A DNA stretch of 64,000 nt from Acidobacteria bacterium Ga0074141 (GTDB lineage Bacteria; Acidobacteriota; Blastocatellia; Pyrinomonadales; Pyrinomonadaceae). Within the stretch, counting starts at the first letter, position 1. Every line of letters begins with the position of its first letter. The translations under genes were made by a program, and so were the position numbers. Below are positions 55,423-64,000 of this stretch, one piece after another. The stretch covers positions 372,001 through 436,000 of the forward strand of contig LNDP01000014.1 in NCBI GenBank assembly GCA_001464665.1, written 5' to 3'. The notes beneath the pieces are model-generated. The model was given only the letters and a program-made list of their open reading frames with translations. It searched no databases and was not told the origin of the DNA.

Positions 55423-56562
55423 ATGAGTACAGGAACAGAAACAACAGCCGCAACCGCCGGATTGCGGGGCGTAGTTGCGGCCCAGAGTTCCATCGGCGAC
55501 GTCGATGGTGTAAACGGAATTTTAATTTATCAAGGATATGACATCCACGATCTGGCGGAGCATTCTACGTTTGAAGAGGTGATCTTTCTTCTTTGGAACG
55601 GCCGGCTCCCCAAGCAGGACGAACTCGCTGAGCTGACCGCTCAATTCCGTGCGAACTACGCGGTACCGCCGGAGGTCATTGGAGCGATGAAGACCTTCCC
55701 TAAGGACGCCGATCCGATGGACGTGCTCCGCACAGCGGTCTCGTCGCTTGATTTTTACGACAAGGCGGGCCATGCCACCGATCGTGAAAATGCGACCAAG
55801 GCGGCCATCAAGCTAACGGCACAGATGGGAACCATCGCCGCCGCTTGGGACCGAATTCGTAACGGCAAGGAAGTCGTGGCTCCGGATGAGAACCTCAGCA
55901 TCGCAGAGAATTTTCTCTATATGCTTCGCGGCGAACGGGCAGAAGCTGACGAGGCTCGGATGTTCGATATCGCGCTTATCCTGCACGCCGACCACGAACT
56001 CAATGCCTCGACCTTCACGACCCGCGTCGTCTCCGGAACTTTGGCAGGAATGTATGGTGCCGTTACGGCGGGCATCGCCGCTCTCGCTGGACCGTTGCAT
56101 GGCGGAGCCAACACGAATGTGATGAAGATGCTGATCGAGATCGGCGACCTCGACAAGGTTGACGGTTTCGTCGAAAAAGCTCTTGAAGAGAAGCGGAAGA
56201 TCATGGGCATCGGCCACGCCGTTTACAAGACGGAAGACCCGCGTGCGACTTGGCTACGTAAGTTTTCGAAGACGATGGCCGACAAGGCTGGCGAGACGAA
56301 ATGGTTCGAGATGTCGCAGCGGATCGAAAGCCTTATGCTCGAGAAAAAGGGAATGTATCCGAACGTCGATTTTTATTCGGCTTCGACCTATTTCCTGATG
56401 GGCATCCCGCTTGATCTCTTTACTCCGATCTTTGCGGTCAGCCGCATCTCTGGCTGGACCGGCCACATTCTTGAGCAGTATGCGAACAATAAGCTGATCA
56501 GGCCGCGTGCCGAGTACATCGGCGAACGCGGACTCAAGTATGTGCCGATAGCTGAAAGATAG
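55423..56562 (+). CDS. gltA: Citrate synthase
   Basis: A 379-aa enzyme condensing acetyl-CoA with oxaloacetate to citrate (TCA cycle entry). Active-site signatures are LILHADHELNASTFTTRVVS, AALAGPLHGGANTNVMKML and MGIGHAVYKTEDPRATWLRK. All three catalytic residues of the family (His in HADHE, His in GHAVY, the downstream Asp in the usual YPNVDFYSA) are present. The length matches the short, Gram-positive/archaeal-type dimeric enzyme. The ATG at 55423 begins the conserved region; an upstream frame to 55381 seems too long. It is a single-gene unit ending in a strong terminator. Confidence 0.96.
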   Translation: MSTGTETTAATAGLRGVVAAQSSIGDVDGVNGILIYQGYDIHDLAEHSTFEEVIFLLWNGRLPKQDELAELTAQFRANYAVPPEVIGAMKTFPKDADPMDVLRTAVSSLDFYDKAGHATDRENATKAAIKLTAQMGTIAAAWDRIRNGKEVVAPDENLSIAENFLYMLRGERAEADEARMFDIALILHADHELNASTFTTRVVSGTLAGMYGAVTAGIAALAGPLHGGANTNVMKMLIEIGDLDKVDGFVEKALEEKRKIMGIGHAVYKTEDPRATWLRKFSKTMADKAGETKWFEMSQRIESLMLEKKGMYPNVDFYSASTYFLMGIPLDLFTPIFAVSRISGWTGHILEQYANNKLIRPRAEYIGERGLKYVPIAER

Positions 56563-56582
56563 AAAAAAACTCAGTTGAAGTG

Positions 56583-56612
56583 AAAAAGCCCCGACGACGT
56601 TCGGGGCTTTTT
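56583..56612. terminator. Perfect bidirectional terminator
   Basis: AAAAAGCCCCGA pairs with TCGGGGCTTTTT around a 5-nt loop, located after citrate synthase; the minus-strand side has T's as well, serving the convergent dksA-like gene. Confidence 0.95.
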
Positions 56613-56707
56613 GCTTAGATATGTTGTGCTGGAACTGATCGCTGCTTGCGGCAGGTATGAACCTGCCACAACAGTAAAGGCCTGTCTGATCGAATCGCCA
56701 GAACGAA

Positions 56708-57064
56708 CTATTCGTCGTCGTCGATCATTCCTTGCTCGACCAGTTGCTGGCACTCGATGCAATAGCGCGCCCAGGGGATCGCCGCCAGCCGCTTCGGGTT
56801 GATCGCTTTCTCGCAGTTGAGGCAGACGCCGTACTCGTCATCGTCTATCCGGCGAAGGGCCTCATCGATAAGCGTCAATTGCTTGCTCTCGTTTTCAGAG
56901 ACAGCGAGCTGAACGTTCTTGGAATAATTGCGAACGGCAAGATCGACCGGATCGGGAGTTTCCGAGGCGTCAATTGACAGATCATTACCTTTGAGTTTTT
57001 CGATCAGCAGTAAACGCTCGTCTTCGAGTTTCTGCTTGATCTGTTTGAGGTTCAATTTGCTCAT
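56708..57064 (-). CDS. DksA/TraR-family zinc-finger protein
   Basis: A 118-aa protein with an N-terminal coiled coil (MSKLNLKQIKQKLEDERLLL, then DALRRIDDDEYG-like end) and a C4 zinc finger GVCLNCEKAINPKRLAAIPW with YCIECQQ. It is a member of the DksA/TraR family, whose coiled-coil tip enters the RNAP secondary channel and, with or without ppGpp, changes rRNA and amino-acid promoter activity. It is shorter than E. coli DksA (151 aa). It overlaps rlmH by ATGA and is the last gene of the obg block. Confidence 0.9.
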   Translation of the reverse strand: MSKLNLKQIKQKLEDERLLLIEKLKGNDLSIDASETPDPVDLAVRNYSKNVQLAVSENESKQLTLIDEALRRIDDDEYGVCLNCEKAINPKRLAAIPWARYCIECQQLVEQGMIDDDE

Positions 57065-57516
57065 TTTTGGTAGGGGTAGCCCCTTATAATCGTAAATGCT
57101 CGATATAACTGCTCCAACAAAAACACACGAACCATTTCGTGCGTAAAAGTTAGAAACGATAAGGATAGCCTAATGTCTGCCCTTTCGGCAACCTCAGAAG
57201 AGAGGCCTTCGGCCCCGCCTATGATAAAAACCACATCCCGCTTGGACGAATTCATCCATTTTTCGATCTCAGCGGCAAGTTCGTGCGACGTCAAATGCTT
57301 TCCGTCGGCCTCCATGGCGACAACGAAACTTGCGGGATTTATTGCCTGCAAAATGGCTTCGCCTTCGTCCTGTGAGCGTGTCCCGCCGGGCCGCCCTTCG
57401 CGAACCTCGGTTATGTCGGTCCGTACAAATCGCGAGAGCCGAGAAAGGTACTCATTTTGCAGGTTAAGGAGATTCGGTTCTTTGGTCTTTCCGACCCATA
57501 GAAATCTGAATTTCAT
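57061..57516 (-). CDS. rlmH: 23S rRNA (pseudouridine-1915-N3)-methyltransferase RlmH
   Basis: A 151-aa SPOUT methyltransferase that methylates pseudouridine 1915 in helix 69 of 23S rRNA. Landmarks are MKFRFLWVGKTKE, VVAMEADGKHLTSHELAAEI, VVFIIGGAEGLSSEVAERAD (knot) and LLEQLYRAFTIIRGYPYQK. The C-terminal YPYQK replaces the usual YPYHK-like ending. The ATG overlaps the dksA-like stop by ATGA and the gene lies 41 bp after rsfS, consistent with the widespread rsfS-rlmH neighbourhood. Works on the assembled 70S ribosome. Confidence 0.96.
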   Translation of the reverse strand: MKFRFLWVGKTKEPNLLNLQNEYLSRLSRFVRTDITEVREGRPGGTRSQDEGEAILQAINPASFVVAMEADGKHLTSHELAAEIEKWMNSSKRDVVFIIGGAEGLSSEVAERADIRLSLSFLTFTHEMVRVFLLEQLYRAFTIIRGYPYQK

Positions 57517-57557
57517 CTGATGGAACCGATACGTTGGGGATTGCGGCCGTGGTTGCT

Positions 57558-57985
57558 TTAGATACCTTCCGGGATCTCGACCTTCCGAGCATCAAGCCAA
57601 AGCCGTTCGAGGTCGTAAAACTCCCGGGCGTTCTTTTCGAAGACGTGAACGATAAAATCGCCGAAGTCCATCAACACCCAATCGGCAGTGTTGTAGCCCT
57701 CGATCCGGTTCGAACGGAGGCCTAACTTTTCTTTAAGCTGTCCGCGAACGTCGTCGGCAACGGCCTGGACCTGCCGCTGATTTGCGCCGCTGGCGATAAC
57801 AAAAAACTCCGTAAAGCTCGTGATTTCGCGGAGATCAAGCGCAACGATATTCGTTGCTTTTTTGTCCGCAGCACATTGGATCGCAAGCCGAACACCCTCA
57901 TCAACGTCCTCGAACGGCGTCTTTGTTGCCGCGATCTCGATCCGGGCGGTCTCGCGTTGGAGCGATTTTTCCTGAGTTTCTTCCA

Positions 57986-57986
<1 letters not shown>
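57558..57986 (-). CDS. rsfS: Ribosomal silencing factor RsfS
   Basis: A 142-aa protein with the conserved RsfS core (KATNIVALDLREITSFTEFF, then VIASGANQRQVQAVADDVRG and ADWVLMDFGDFIVHVFEKNA). RsfS binds uL14 and blocks 30S-50S joining in starvation. The N-terminus has a short charged extension before the core. The start codon overlaps the nadD stop by one base (TAATG), implying translational coupling in the obg-nadD-rsfS-rlmH block. Confidence 0.95.
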
Positions 57987-60222
<2,236 letters not shown>

Positions 60223-60228
60223 GTAAGC

Positions 60229-60256
60229 ATCTTACACCCGAAAATCGGCAAGTCAA
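60229..60256 (-). promoter_or_regulatory. Promoter of the candidate ncRNA
   Basis: On the minus strand TTGACT (60251-60256), a 16-bp spacer, TAAGAT (60229-60234). The predicted start near 60222 precedes the first hairpin of the ncRNA region. The first DnaA-box-like site lies about 54 bp upstream of the -35 element. Confidence 0.65.
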
Positions 60257-60309
60257 GTAGAAAGCACTTTAAGTTTTGGCGGTTTCTGCGGGTGCCCGCC
60301 ATGTGCGGT

Positions 60310-60427
60310 TGTGGATAATTCGCGGCCTTAGTTGTGGAAAAAGCTGTGGATAATTTTCAACGCCAATTGATCACGAAGGCCCGCAACTTTTGGTAGCAAG
60401 GTCACGTTCCCGGCTTCCTGTGGAAAA
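60310..60427 (+). promoter_or_regulatory. Cluster of four DnaA-box-like 9-mers (candidate oriC)
   Basis: TGTGGATAA at 60310-60318 and 60345-60353 (perfect complements of TTATCCACA), and TGTGGAAAA at 60333-60341 and 60419-60427 (one mismatch), all in the same direction within 118 bp of non-coding DNA. An AT-rich stretch (about 60484-60535) follows. Such a cluster is typical of replication origins or of DnaA-controlled promoters; dnaA itself is not in the window. Confidence 0.6.
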
Positions 60428-60475
60428 CAACCGAAAATGAACCCCCAAAAAACTTCGCGCTATTGATTCGGGCTA

Positions 60476-60503
60476 TTGATACGAAAGAACTTTTCCTTAT
60501 AAT
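60476..60503 (+). promoter_or_regulatory. Sigma70 promoter of the basic secreted protein gene
   Basis: TTGATA (60476-60481), a 16-bp spacer, TATAAT (60498-60503), followed by a leader of about 70 nt to the ATG at 60581. Confidence 0.65.
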
Positions 60504-60580
60504 GATCTTGCTTTACGCAATCTTTAAGGGTCTTTTTCGTCCAGAATGTGGTGTACTAACTCTAGATCGAGGATAGTGAA

Positions 60581-61195
60581 ATGAACATAAATTATGTTGG
60601 TTTGCTTTCGGTAGTTGTCCTGGTGGCCGCAACCGGCGCTGGTGCTTTGACGACGTCTGCAGGAGCGGCATCGATCACCGATGCAACGTCAGATGCCATA
60701 CCGTCTGCGACTCCTTCCCCACGGCGAAATCGCCCTGCGCGTAACAGGATACCGCCGCCGGCTACCCCGGCAGCTACTTCTATTCCAGAAAAGCACGATG
60801 AGGTGTTGGTCGTGGCGACCGGGGATACGGCAAACAGGTCTGTACCGGCTCCGACGCCATCGCCTCGGACCGCACGGCCCGGTGCCACCGGTACCGACTC
60901 TGCCGGGAGCGGAGACACGGGTTCGAGCACCCCGGGAAACATTCGTCCAAAAGGACAGGACATCGAAGTTGAGAATGACGAGACACACCGAAGGTCGCGG
61001 GCAACAAACGGATCATCGGGATTTATTGGAGAAACCGAAAAGAACGTGACCTCGGCGGCGGGCACGACAGGAGCAACACCGAAGCCTGAACGGGCAGAGG
61101 TATCGAAAAACTCCACCCGGCGGAAGCGGTCACGCCCTGCCCCTAGCTCGGTTCCTACTACGAAGCGTGTTAGGAAAACGGCGCCGAAGCAGTAA
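60581..61195 (+). CDS. Secreted low-complexity basic protein, unknown function
   Basis: A 204-aa protein with a signal peptide (MNINYVGLLSVVVLVAATGA, cleavage near SAGA-AS). The mature part is unstructured and rich in Ala, Thr, Ser, Pro and Arg (PSATPSPRRNRPARNRIPPP, SVPAPTPSPRTARPGATGTD). An acidic patch (DIEVENDETHRR) precedes a strongly basic tail (STRRKRSRPAPSS, TTKRVRKTAPKQ). No domain was recognised, and such composition evolves fast, so homologues may be hard to find. GAGGA precedes the ATG. It lies beside the DnaA boxes and is divergent from the ncRNA; whether they are related is unknown. Confidence 0.65.
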   Translation: MNINYVGLLSVVVLVAATGAGALTTSAGAASITDATSDAIPSATPSPRRNRPARNRIPPPATPAATSIPEKHDEVLVVATGDTANRSVPAPTPSPRTARPGATGTDSAGSGDTGSSTPGNIRPKGQDIEVENDETHRRSRATNGSSGFIGETEKNVTSAAGTTGATPKPERAEVSKNSTRRKRSRPAPSSVPTTKRVRKTAPKQ

Positions 61196-61249
61196 AGGTC
61201 TTTCTTCTCGACACCGCTGACCAAGCGGCCCGATCATGCTTAAAAAAGA

Positions 61250-61280
61250 AAAAGCACACGCAACATCGCGTGTGCTTTTG
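61250..61280. terminator. Bidirectional terminator
   Basis: AAAAGCACACGC (61250-61261) pairs with GCGTGTGCTTTT (61268-61279). T-runs lie on both strands. It separates the convergent low-complexity gene and rpmA. Confidence 0.95.
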
Positions 61281-61299
61281 TGTTGAAAATTACTTCGAG

Positions 61300-61584
61300 C
61301 TACGCAGCTTTCGGGGCAAGCTCGGCTGAGCCTTCCATGTAAACGCTGATGAACTTGCCCTTGCGGCCCTTGTCCTCAAACTTTACAAAGCCTTCGATGA
61401 GCGAAAAGAGCGTGTCGTCCTTGCCGCGGCCGACATTTTTGCCGGGCTTCCATTTGGTGCCACGCTGGCGGGCAATGATGTTACCGCCGAGCACGTGTTC
61501 GCCGCCAAACTTCTTAAGGCCAAGCCGCTGCGCGTTCGAATCGCGGCCGTTACGTGATGAACCTACACCTTTCTTATGTGCCAT
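61300..61584 (-). CDS. rpmA: 50S ribosomal protein bL27
   Basis: A 94-aa ribosomal protein. The N-terminus [20 protein letters not shown], which reaches toward the peptidyl-transferase centre, and the core [20 protein letters not shown] are highly conserved. Length fits the family. There is no N-terminal cleavable extension of the Firmicutes type. It is 33 bp from rplU in the same operon, while obg is separated from it by the ncRNA/origin-like region, an unusual split since obg often follows rpmA directly. Confidence 0.98.
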   Translation of the reverse strand: MAHKKGVGSSRNGRDSNAQRLGLKKFGGEHVLGGNIIARQRGTKWKPGKNVGRGKDDTLFSLIEGFVKFEDKGRKGKFISVYMEGSAELAPKAA

Positions 61585-61617
61585 AACTAATTCCTCGTGT
61601 TGCCGTCCGGCTAAGCA

Positions 61618-61908
61618 TTAAAGCTTCTCGATCTTGATCTCGGTATATCCCTGCCTATGACCCTGCTTACGCTTGTATTGCTTGCGGCGCTTTTTCTTAA
61701 AGACGATGACCTTTTCGCCGCGGCCGTGGCTGACGACGGTCGCTTCGATGCTGCCTTCGCCGATCTTTACGTCCGAACCTGCTCCGGAGACCAGAGCCGG
61801 GATCGTCACCGTGCTTCCTGCCTCAGCGTCTATCGTCGGGACGCGAAGAACCTGGCCAGCCTCGACCGAAAACTGCTTGCCGCCTGTTTTAACTATTGCA
61901 AAGCTCAT
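61618..61908 (-). CDS. rplU: 50S ribosomal protein bL21
   Basis: A 96-aa protein with MSFAIVKTGGKQFSVEAGQV, TVTIPALVSGAGSDVKIGEG and the basic C-terminus KKKRRKQYKRKQGHRQGYTE that contacts 23S rRNA. The length fits the family (about 100 aa). It is transcribed first in rplU-rpmA from a clear sigma70 promoter (61964-61992). The leader is short (about 50 nt), so I see no room for a large r-protein leader structure. Confidence 0.97.
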   Translation of the reverse strand: MSFAIVKTGGKQFSVEAGQVLRVPTIDAEAGSTVTIPALVSGAGSDVKIGEGSIEATVVSHGRGEKVIVFKKKRRKQYKRKQGHRQGYTEIKIEKL

Positions 61909-61963
61909 CTTTATTTCACCGCTAATTGCTGAAGTGAATTCCGGCAGTCGCCGAAAAACTCAA

Positions 61964-61992
61964 ATAATATCGAAACTGAGGCAATAAGTCAA
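61964..61992 (-). promoter_or_regulatory. Sigma70 promoter of rplU-rpmA
   Basis: On the minus strand TTGACT (61987-61992), a 17-bp spacer, and TATTAT (61964-61969), about 55 bp before the rplU ATG; close to consensus, as expected for ribosomal genes. Confidence 0.75.
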
Positions 61993-62089
61993 TCCAAACC
62001 GGCCCTAATCGAGGGCTAATGATTTTCTCGCTCCGGTAGCGTAAATCTGTGATATATTCGCCCCAAAAAAACAAAGGAGGAACTTCAAA

Positions 62090-62545
62090 ATGGAACAGGC
62101 AATGGGTGAAATCGTCCAACAGCCTCAGACGGCGGAAGCGAAGGTCGCGGCTATGGAACGCGGAGCGAGCTGGTTTTTCTGGATCTCGGCTCTTTCGGTC
62201 ATCAACTCGCTTTCGGTTACGTTCGGCGGGCTATCCGACATGCTCTTCGGCCTTGGCGGAACGCGGGTCGTGGACGAAACCTTCCGGCAGAGCACACTGG
62301 CCGGCGTCAACTCGGCCGGTCTCTCGTTCAACCTGGCGATCGCCGGCCTTTTCGCTCTTCTCGGCTTCTACGCAAGGAAGGGAAGCGACATTGCATTTGT
62401 TCTAGGGATATTCCTCTACGCGATCGACGCGATGATCCTTATCGGTTTCCGCGATGTCTTCGCCTTCGGCTTCCATCTCGTCGCCTTGTTCTATATGTTC
62501 AACGGGTTGCTTGCGAGCCGACGCAGGCTGGATCCTTCGGTTTAG
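62090..62545 (+). CDS. Four-span membrane protein of unknown function
   Basis: A 151-aa protein. The polar N-terminus (MEQAMGEIVQQPQTAEAKVA) is followed by four hydrophobic helices (about 27-48, 80-100, 107-122, 126-143), with a hydrophilic loop GLGGTRVVDETFRQSTLAGV between the first two. I do not recognise the family. AGGAGG eight nt upstream of the ATG gives good support, and the basic tail (SRRRLDPSV) suggests a cytoplasmic C-terminus. It is convergent with hpt (6 bp apart) and probably monocistronic. Confidence 0.65.
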   Translation: MEQAMGEIVQQPQTAEAKVAAMERGASWFFWISALSVINSLSVTFGGLSDMLFGLGGTRVVDETFRQSTLAGVNSAGLSFNLAIAGLFALLGFYARKGSDIAFVLGIFLYAIDAMILIGFRDVFAFGFHLVALFYMFNGLLASRRRLDPSV

Positions 62546-62551
62546 CTTGTC

Positions 62552-63127
62552 TTAAATGACGGACGGGTCGATAACGACGCCGATGAACGGCAGATTGCGA
62601 TATCGGCCCGCCGCGTCCAGTCCATAACCGACGACGAACTCGTTCGGTATCGTAAAGCCGATATAGTCGATCTTGAGCTCTTTCTTGATCCGCGGTTCCG
62701 GTTTATCGAGAAACGTGGCGAGCCGGATCGAGTTCGCTCCTCGCGAGCCCAGGATCTCAAGCAGCCGCGTCAGCGTCAGTCCGGTATCGACGATATCTTC
62801 AACCACGAGAACATCTTTCCCGCGGATCGGATTGCTCAGGTCTTTTGTGATCTCAACGTCGCCCGACGACACCGTCCCGTCCTTATAGCTCGAGACCGAC
62901 ATAAAATCGATCGAGAGCGGCAGGTCGATGGCCCGCATCAGGTCTGCCAAGAAAATACACGAGCCCTTTAGCACACCGACGAGCACAAGCTCGCGGCCCG
63001 CGTAATCGGCCGAGATCTGCTCGCCGAGTTCGGTTATTTTCGCTGCGATCTCGTCGGCCGAGAACATTACGCGAAGGTTCGGGTTCGAAAACTCTGTGGC
63101 TGCGGGCTTCGCACTTTCATTCGACAT
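62552..63127 (-). CDS. hpt: Hypoxanthine phosphoribosyltransferase
   Basis: A 191-aa purine salvage enzyme joining hypoxanthine or guanine to PRPP. The PRPP loop reads DVLVVEDIVDTGLTLTRLLE, and the flexible SY dipeptide lies in SVSSYKDGTVSSG. The C-terminal hood FTIPNEFVVGYGLDAAGRYR matches the family. The upstream frame to 63328 is rejected; the ATG at 63127 gives MSNESAKPAATEFSNPNLRV and a normal length. It is divergent from the RpiB-type gene at 63212. Confidence 0.95.
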   Translation of the reverse strand: MSNESAKPAATEFSNPNLRVMFSADEIAAKITELGEQISADYAGRELVLVGVLKGSCIFLADLMRAIDLPLSIDFMSVSSYKDGTVSSGDVEITKDLSNPIRGKDVLVVEDIVDTGLTLTRLLEILGSRGANSIRLATFLDKPEPRIKKELKIDYIGFTIPNEFVVGYGLDAAGRYRNLPFIGVVIDPSVI

Positions 63128-63211
63128 AATCTTGAGTGGTTGAACGGATAGGATTTTAGCAATACTATTCAAAGGTCGGGCCAGATTCAAGTTGTCGGCC
63201 TTTTCACAAGT

Positions 63212-63997
63212 ATGAACCGAAGTTCTGTCAGCCGCGAAGAGATAAAACGAATGGTCCGCCGGGTGCTTGATGCCTCCGGGACCGCCGTTGTGCAGACGGA
63301 GGTGTCTTACACTCCGGAGCCCGAGCATGTTCTGGTCAATTCGCTAAAGCCGCGGCAGGAACGCTCTTTCGAAAGAGATGAATCCTCGAAATCGCTCTTG
63401 ACCGAGGACGATCTTCGCGGGCTTGTCGAAGGCGATCGTCTACGGGTTTCGCCCGGGACGAAGTTTACACCGCTCGCCGCCGACCTTATCCGCGAACGAG
63501 GGATCGAACTGGTAACGAAAGAGCCGAGAACGGCCAAGATTTTGGTTCGCTCCGTGGCGCTCGGAGCGGATCACGGCGGCTTTGAGTATAAGGAAAAGAT
63601 CAAGGAGCACCTATCGGGCCTTGGGCTCGCGATCCGCGATTTCGGCACGAATTCGAAAGAAGCCGTCGATTATCCCGACCACGCCGGAGCGGTTGCGGAG
63701 GCCGTAAGCCGCGGCCGGGCCGATGTCGGTATCATTGTCGATGGTGCCGGCATCGGGAGTGCGATGACGGCGAATAAATATCCCGGCGTGCGGGCGGCGG
63801 CGTGTTATTCCACGACTCTCGCAGCCAATTCACGCGAGCACAACGGAGCGAACGTGCTGACGCTCGGCAGCGGGCAAAACACCCTTGAGCAAGCTCTTTC
63901 GATCGTCGATACTTTTCTTTCAACGGAGCTCAGCGAGGAACGGCACAAGCGACGTGTGGCGAAGATCGCAGATATTGACCGGCAGTACCGGCGGTAA
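63212..63997 (+). CDS. RpiB/LacAB-family sugar-phosphate isomerase with extra N-terminal domain
   Basis: A 261-aa protein. Residues about 118-255 form an RpiB-type isomerase (ALGADHGGFEYKEKIKEHLS, YPDHAGAVAEAVSRGRADVG, REHNGANVLTLGSGQN). The loop that is CGTG in classic RpiB, with its catalytic Cys, reads VDGAGIGSAMTANK here, so Cys is replaced by Asp. The extra N-terminal region (1-110) includes VSREEIKRMVRRVL and LTEDDLRGLVEGDRLRVSPG, which resembles short regions in microcompartment-associated enzymes such as EutT or PduL-type proteins. Such fused RpiB proteins occur in bacterial microcompartment gene clusters. The gene ends at the window edge, so context to the right is unknown. Confidence 0.85.
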   Translation: MNRSSVSREEIKRMVRRVLDASGTAVVQTEVSYTPEPEHVLVNSLKPRQERSFERDESSKSLLTEDDLRGLVEGDRLRVSPGTKFTPLAADLIRERGIELVTKEPRTAKILVRSVALGADHGGFEYKEKIKEHLSGLGLAIRDFGTNSKEAVDYPDHAGAVAEAVSRGRADVGIIVDGAGIGSAMTANKYPGVRAAACYSTTLAANSREHNGANVLTLGSGQNTLEQALSIVDTFLSTELSEERHKRRVAKIADIDRQYRR

Positions 63998-64000
63998 GTT

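Overview
The window looks like chromosomal DNA of an Acidobacteriota bacterium, probably class Blastocatellia. This is inferred from gene content, since no rRNA gene is present. Pointers are two large Oar-like TonB-dependent receptors with N-terminal carboxypeptidase-regulatory domains, several secreted LolA-fold and DUF4097/DUF5916-type envelope proteins, a betaine-lipid gene pair (btaA-btaB), and coding sequence of roughly 57-58% GC where counted. Gene density is high, ATGA stop-start overlaps are common, and many operons end in clear hairpin terminators. I saw no tRNA, rRNA, CRISPR array or prophage.

Layout. 1-4.3 kb: small enzymes, the ribosome GTPase TypA/BipA, a BON-domain protein and TrmL, all on the minus strand. 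4.4-14 kb: secreted envelope proteins, an ECF sigma factor overlapping a PDZ-bearing candidate anti-sigma protein (with two near-identical promoter-like sites), two tandem YtcJ-type amidohydrolases and a DUF4920 protein. 14-31.4 kb: the first Oar-like receptor, dusB, an RqcP-like S4 protein, a SurA-like chaperone, mfd, an MscS channel, lysS (with a low-GC patch), a REP-associated IS200-like transposase between palindromes, a methyltransferase and a DMT exporter. 31.4-37.7 kb: a mutagenic-repair cassette imuA-imuB-dnaE2-SRAP, driven by a near-consensus promoter and littered with 7-bp tandem repeats both between and inside the genes. 37.7-49 kb: the second Oar receptor, then a minus-strand block for membrane lipid and glycolipid work: btaB, btaA, an FtsX-like permease, two GT4 glycosyltransferases, a membrane protein and a PHP-family hydrolase. 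49-56.6 kb: DUF4097, DUF5916 and glycine-zipper envelope proteins, then citrate synthase.

56.6-64 kb: the conserved block obg-nadD-rsfS-rlmH-dksA-like on the minus strand, the ribosomal pair rplU-rpmA, hpt, and an unusual RpiB-type isomerase at the right edge.

Between obg and rpmA lies the most unusual stretch. A roughly 500-nt minus-strand region has its own sigma70-type promoter, at least nine local hairpins (three GNRA tetraloops and one cUUCGg on the minus strand) and a strong terminator, but no convincing ORF. It looks like a large structured non-coding RNA that I cannot assign to a family. Immediately upstream of its promoter are four same-orientation DnaA-box-like 9-mers within 118 bp, followed by an AT-rich stretch, so the region is a candidate replication origin or DnaA-controlled locus. 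Other points of interest are the heptad repeats that have entered imuB and dnaE2 in frame, the low-GC patch in lysS, the duplicated ECF-type promoter and the PDZ anti-sigma candidate.
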